Translations under genes and position numbers: made by a program
NCBI GenBank assembly: GCA_964619285.1
Contig: CAZUCT010000360.1
Location: 1-5,863 of the forward strand
Length of the DNA stretch: 5,863 bases
Reading direction: 5' to 3'
DNA from: CALKCV01 sp964619285
Lineage (GTDB): Bacteria; Cyanobacteriota; Cyanobacteriia; Cyanobacteriales; Microcoleaceae
Part shown: positions 4,558 to 5,863 of the stretch, piece after piece
How the letters are laid out: the number at the start of each line of letters is the position of its first letter
Position numbering within the stretch: the stretch's first letter is position 1
Notes under the pieces: generated by a model
The model's database searches: none
Seen by the model: only the letters and a program-made list of their open reading frames with translations
Told to the model about the DNA's origin: nothing

Positions 4558-4673
4558 GAAAAAACGTTATTTTTCCGTAGATTTTAAAATAATAAAAAGG
4601 ACCGAATCAAGCCTAAAAATAGGTAAAACAGTACCAGAAAAAACGCTTTCAACTAAAAACTGAAAATTAAAAA
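4558..4673 (+). promoter_or_regulatory. AT-rich rpoB leader and probable promoter region
   Basis: About 116 AT-rich bases between the insulating hairpin and rpoB. They contain a small hairpin GAAAAA-ACGTTA-TTTTTC (4558-4575) and weak promoter-like elements: TTATTT (4567-4572), then 17 bases, then TAATAA (4590-4595). No Shine-Dalgarno precedes the ATG. The exact start of transcription cannot be chosen from sequence alone. Confidence 0.35.
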
Positions 4674-5863
4674 ATGATAAATCGCCACCTAGACGACGCC
4701 TTAGAAAATACGAGAGCAGTATCCTTACTGCCAGACCTAATCGAAATCCAACGCTCCAGCTTTCGTTGGTTTCTAGAACGGGGCCTCATAGAAGAACTAG
4801 AAAGCTTCTCCCCCATCAGCGACTACACCGGCAAACTAGAACTGCACTTCCTAGCCAAAAACTACAAACTCAAACAGCCCAAATACAGCGAACGGGAAGC
4901 CAAACAAAGAGACAGTTCCTACGCAGTCCAAATGTACGTCCCCACCAGGCTGCTAAACAAAGAAACCGGAGAAATGAAAGAACAATCGGTCTTTATCGGC
5001 GACCTGCCCCTAATGACCGACCGAGGCACCTTCATCATCAACGGAGCCGAACGAGTAATCGTCAACCAAATCGTCCGCTCCCCAGGAGTCTATTACAAAA
5101 CCGAAGTCGACAAAAGCGGACGGCGCACCTTCAGCGCCAGTCTCATCCCCAACCGCGGAGCCTGGCTCAAATTCGAGACCGATAAAAACGACTTAGTCTG
5201 GGTCAGAATAGACAAAACCCGCAAGCTCTCCGCTCAAGTCCTCCTCAAAGCACTCGGCCTCACCGACAGCGAAATCTTCGACTCCCTCCGCCACCCCGAA
5301 TACTTCCAAAAGACCATCGAAAAAGAAGGCCAATACGGAGAAGAAGAAGCCCTCATGGAACTCTACCGCAAGCTCCGTCCCGGGGAACCACCCACAGTAG
5401 CCGGCGGGGAACAACTGCTACAATCCCGTTTCTTCGACCCCAAACGTTACGACCTCGGCAAAGTAGGCCGCTACAAACTCAACAAAAAACTGCGTCTCTC
5501 CACCCCCGACGCCACCAGAGTCCTCACCAAAGAAGACATCCTCGCAGCCATCGACTACCTCATCAACTTAGAATTCGACATCGGCCAAACCGACGACATT
5601 GACCATTTGGGGAACAGGCGGGTGCGCAGCGTGGGGGAATTATTGCAAAATCAAATTAGGGTCGGTTTGAACCGACTCGAACGGATTATCCGCGAGCGCA
5701 TGACAGTTTCTCCCAGCGAATCTTTATCTCCTACCAGTTTGGTCAATCCCAAGCCCTTAGTAGCTTCCATCAAAGAATTTTTTGGGTCCAGTCAATTGTC
5801 CCAGTTTATGGACCAGACTAACCCCCTGGCCGAGTTGACTCACAAGCGCCGCATTTCCGCTCT
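4674..5863 (+). CDS. rpoB: RNA polymerase beta subunit, 5' part (continues past window)
   Basis: 396 complete codons of a protein usually about 1,100 residues long in cyanobacteria; the frame is open to the right edge. Beta forms one side of the RNA polymerase active-site cleft. Landmarks: LPDLIEIQRSSFRWFLERG (19-37); GDLPLMTDRGTF (109-120) continuing to RVIVNQIVRSPGVYY (127-141); SRFFDPKRYDLGKVGRYKLN (251-270); DDIDHLGNRRVRSVGELL (307-324); and the rifampicin region SSQLSQFMDQTNPLAELTHK (372-391) followed by RR. The ATG at 4674 is chosen because residues from 19 onward match the cyanobacterial N-terminus and no later ATG would keep it; the first 17 residues are variable in the family. No Shine-Dalgarno. 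Synonymous codon use changes sharply near codon 309 (about 5600), from C-ending codons to T/G-ending codons. rpoC1 and rpoC2 are expected downstream. Confidence 0.98.
   Translation, partial: MINRHLDDALENTRAVSLLPDLIEIQRSSFRWFLERGLIEELESFSPISDYTGKLELHFLAKNYKLKQPKYSEREAKQRDSSYAVQMYVPTRLLNKETGEMKEQSVFIGDLPLMTDRGTFIINGAERVIVNQIVRSPGVYYKTEVDKSGRRTFSASLIPNRGAWLKFETDKNDLVWVRIDKTRKLSAQVLLKALGLTDSEIFDSLRHPEYFQKTIEKEGQYGEEEALMELYRKLRPGEPPTVAGGEQLLQSRFFDPKRYDLGKVGRYKLNKKLRLSTPDATRVLTKEDILAAIDYLINLEFDIGQTDDIDHLGNRRVRSVGELLQNQIRVGLNRLERIIRERMTVSPSESLSPTSLVNPKPLVASIKEFFGSSQLSQFMDQTNPLAELTHKRRISA

Noticed and set aside
4766..5185. 139-codon open frame overlapping rpoB on the + strand
   Set aside because: It is a shifted frame of rpoB, rich in Arg and Gln because of the C/A-rich codons; the rpoB frame matches the family throughout.
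5193..5414. Minus-strand open frame within rpoB
   Set aside because: It is antisense to well-conserved RpoB codons and has no start signals.

Overview
This window looks like chromosomal DNA from a filamentous cyanobacterium, probably of the Oscillatoriales/Microcoleaceae type. That is inferred from four things. The gene order hisD - rpsT - tatD - rpoB is the cyanobacterial arrangement upstream of rpoC1/rpoC2. The RpoB and HisD sequences are of cyanobacterial type. There are four exact HIP1 octamers (GCGATCGC). There are also heptanucleotide tandem repeats (STRR-like) between genes. The genus cannot be fixed from the sequence alone.

Layout, left to right. (1) 1-755, + strand: a decayed HtrA/Deg-type serine protease gene with three in-frame stops, a shortened PDZ part, and a 120-bp palindromic MITE (281-400) flanked by a perfect 8-bp target duplication. 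(2) 815-2152, - strand: a full-length HisD-family gene whose zinc- and catalysis-related residues are replaced at four positions, so it is probably not an ordinary histidinol dehydrogenase. (3) 2153-2384: the divergent hisD/rpsT control region, containing a run of about 14 heptamers that supplies -35-like hexamers on both strands. (4) 2385-2681, + strand: rpsT (ribosomal protein S20). (5) 2682-2954: a non-coding spacer with hairpins and C-rich repeats. (6) 2955-3110: a second MITE of the same terminal-repeat family, again with a perfect 8-bp duplication, inserted 12 bp before tatD. (7) 3123-3893, + strand: tatD. (8) 3956-4090, + strand: an unrecognised 44-residue small-protein gene with its own promoter-like sequence, a strong ribosome-binding site and a terminator. 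(9) 4163-4471, - strand: a small coiled-coil-type gene interrupted by one in-frame TGA, whose last codons lie in a lone end of the same MITE family. (10) 4495-4539: a strong hairpin plus T-run that insulates rpoB. (11) 4674 to the right edge, + strand: the 5' part of rpoB.

The housekeeping genes (rpsT, tatD, rpoB) serve translation, nucleic-acid or protein quality control, and transcription. They lack clear Shine-Dalgarno sites, whereas the two small genes have them. The most interesting material lies between and around the core genes. One terminal-repeat family (left end GGGAGCA, right end GGGTGCA, 8-bp target duplications) appears three times in under 4 kb, carrying unrelated palindromic cores. 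The HisD paralog has lost precisely its active-site histidines and an aspartate while keeping an intact reading frame. Two unrecognised small genes sit between tatD and rpoB. I did not see a defence system, CRISPR array or tRNA/rRNA gene.
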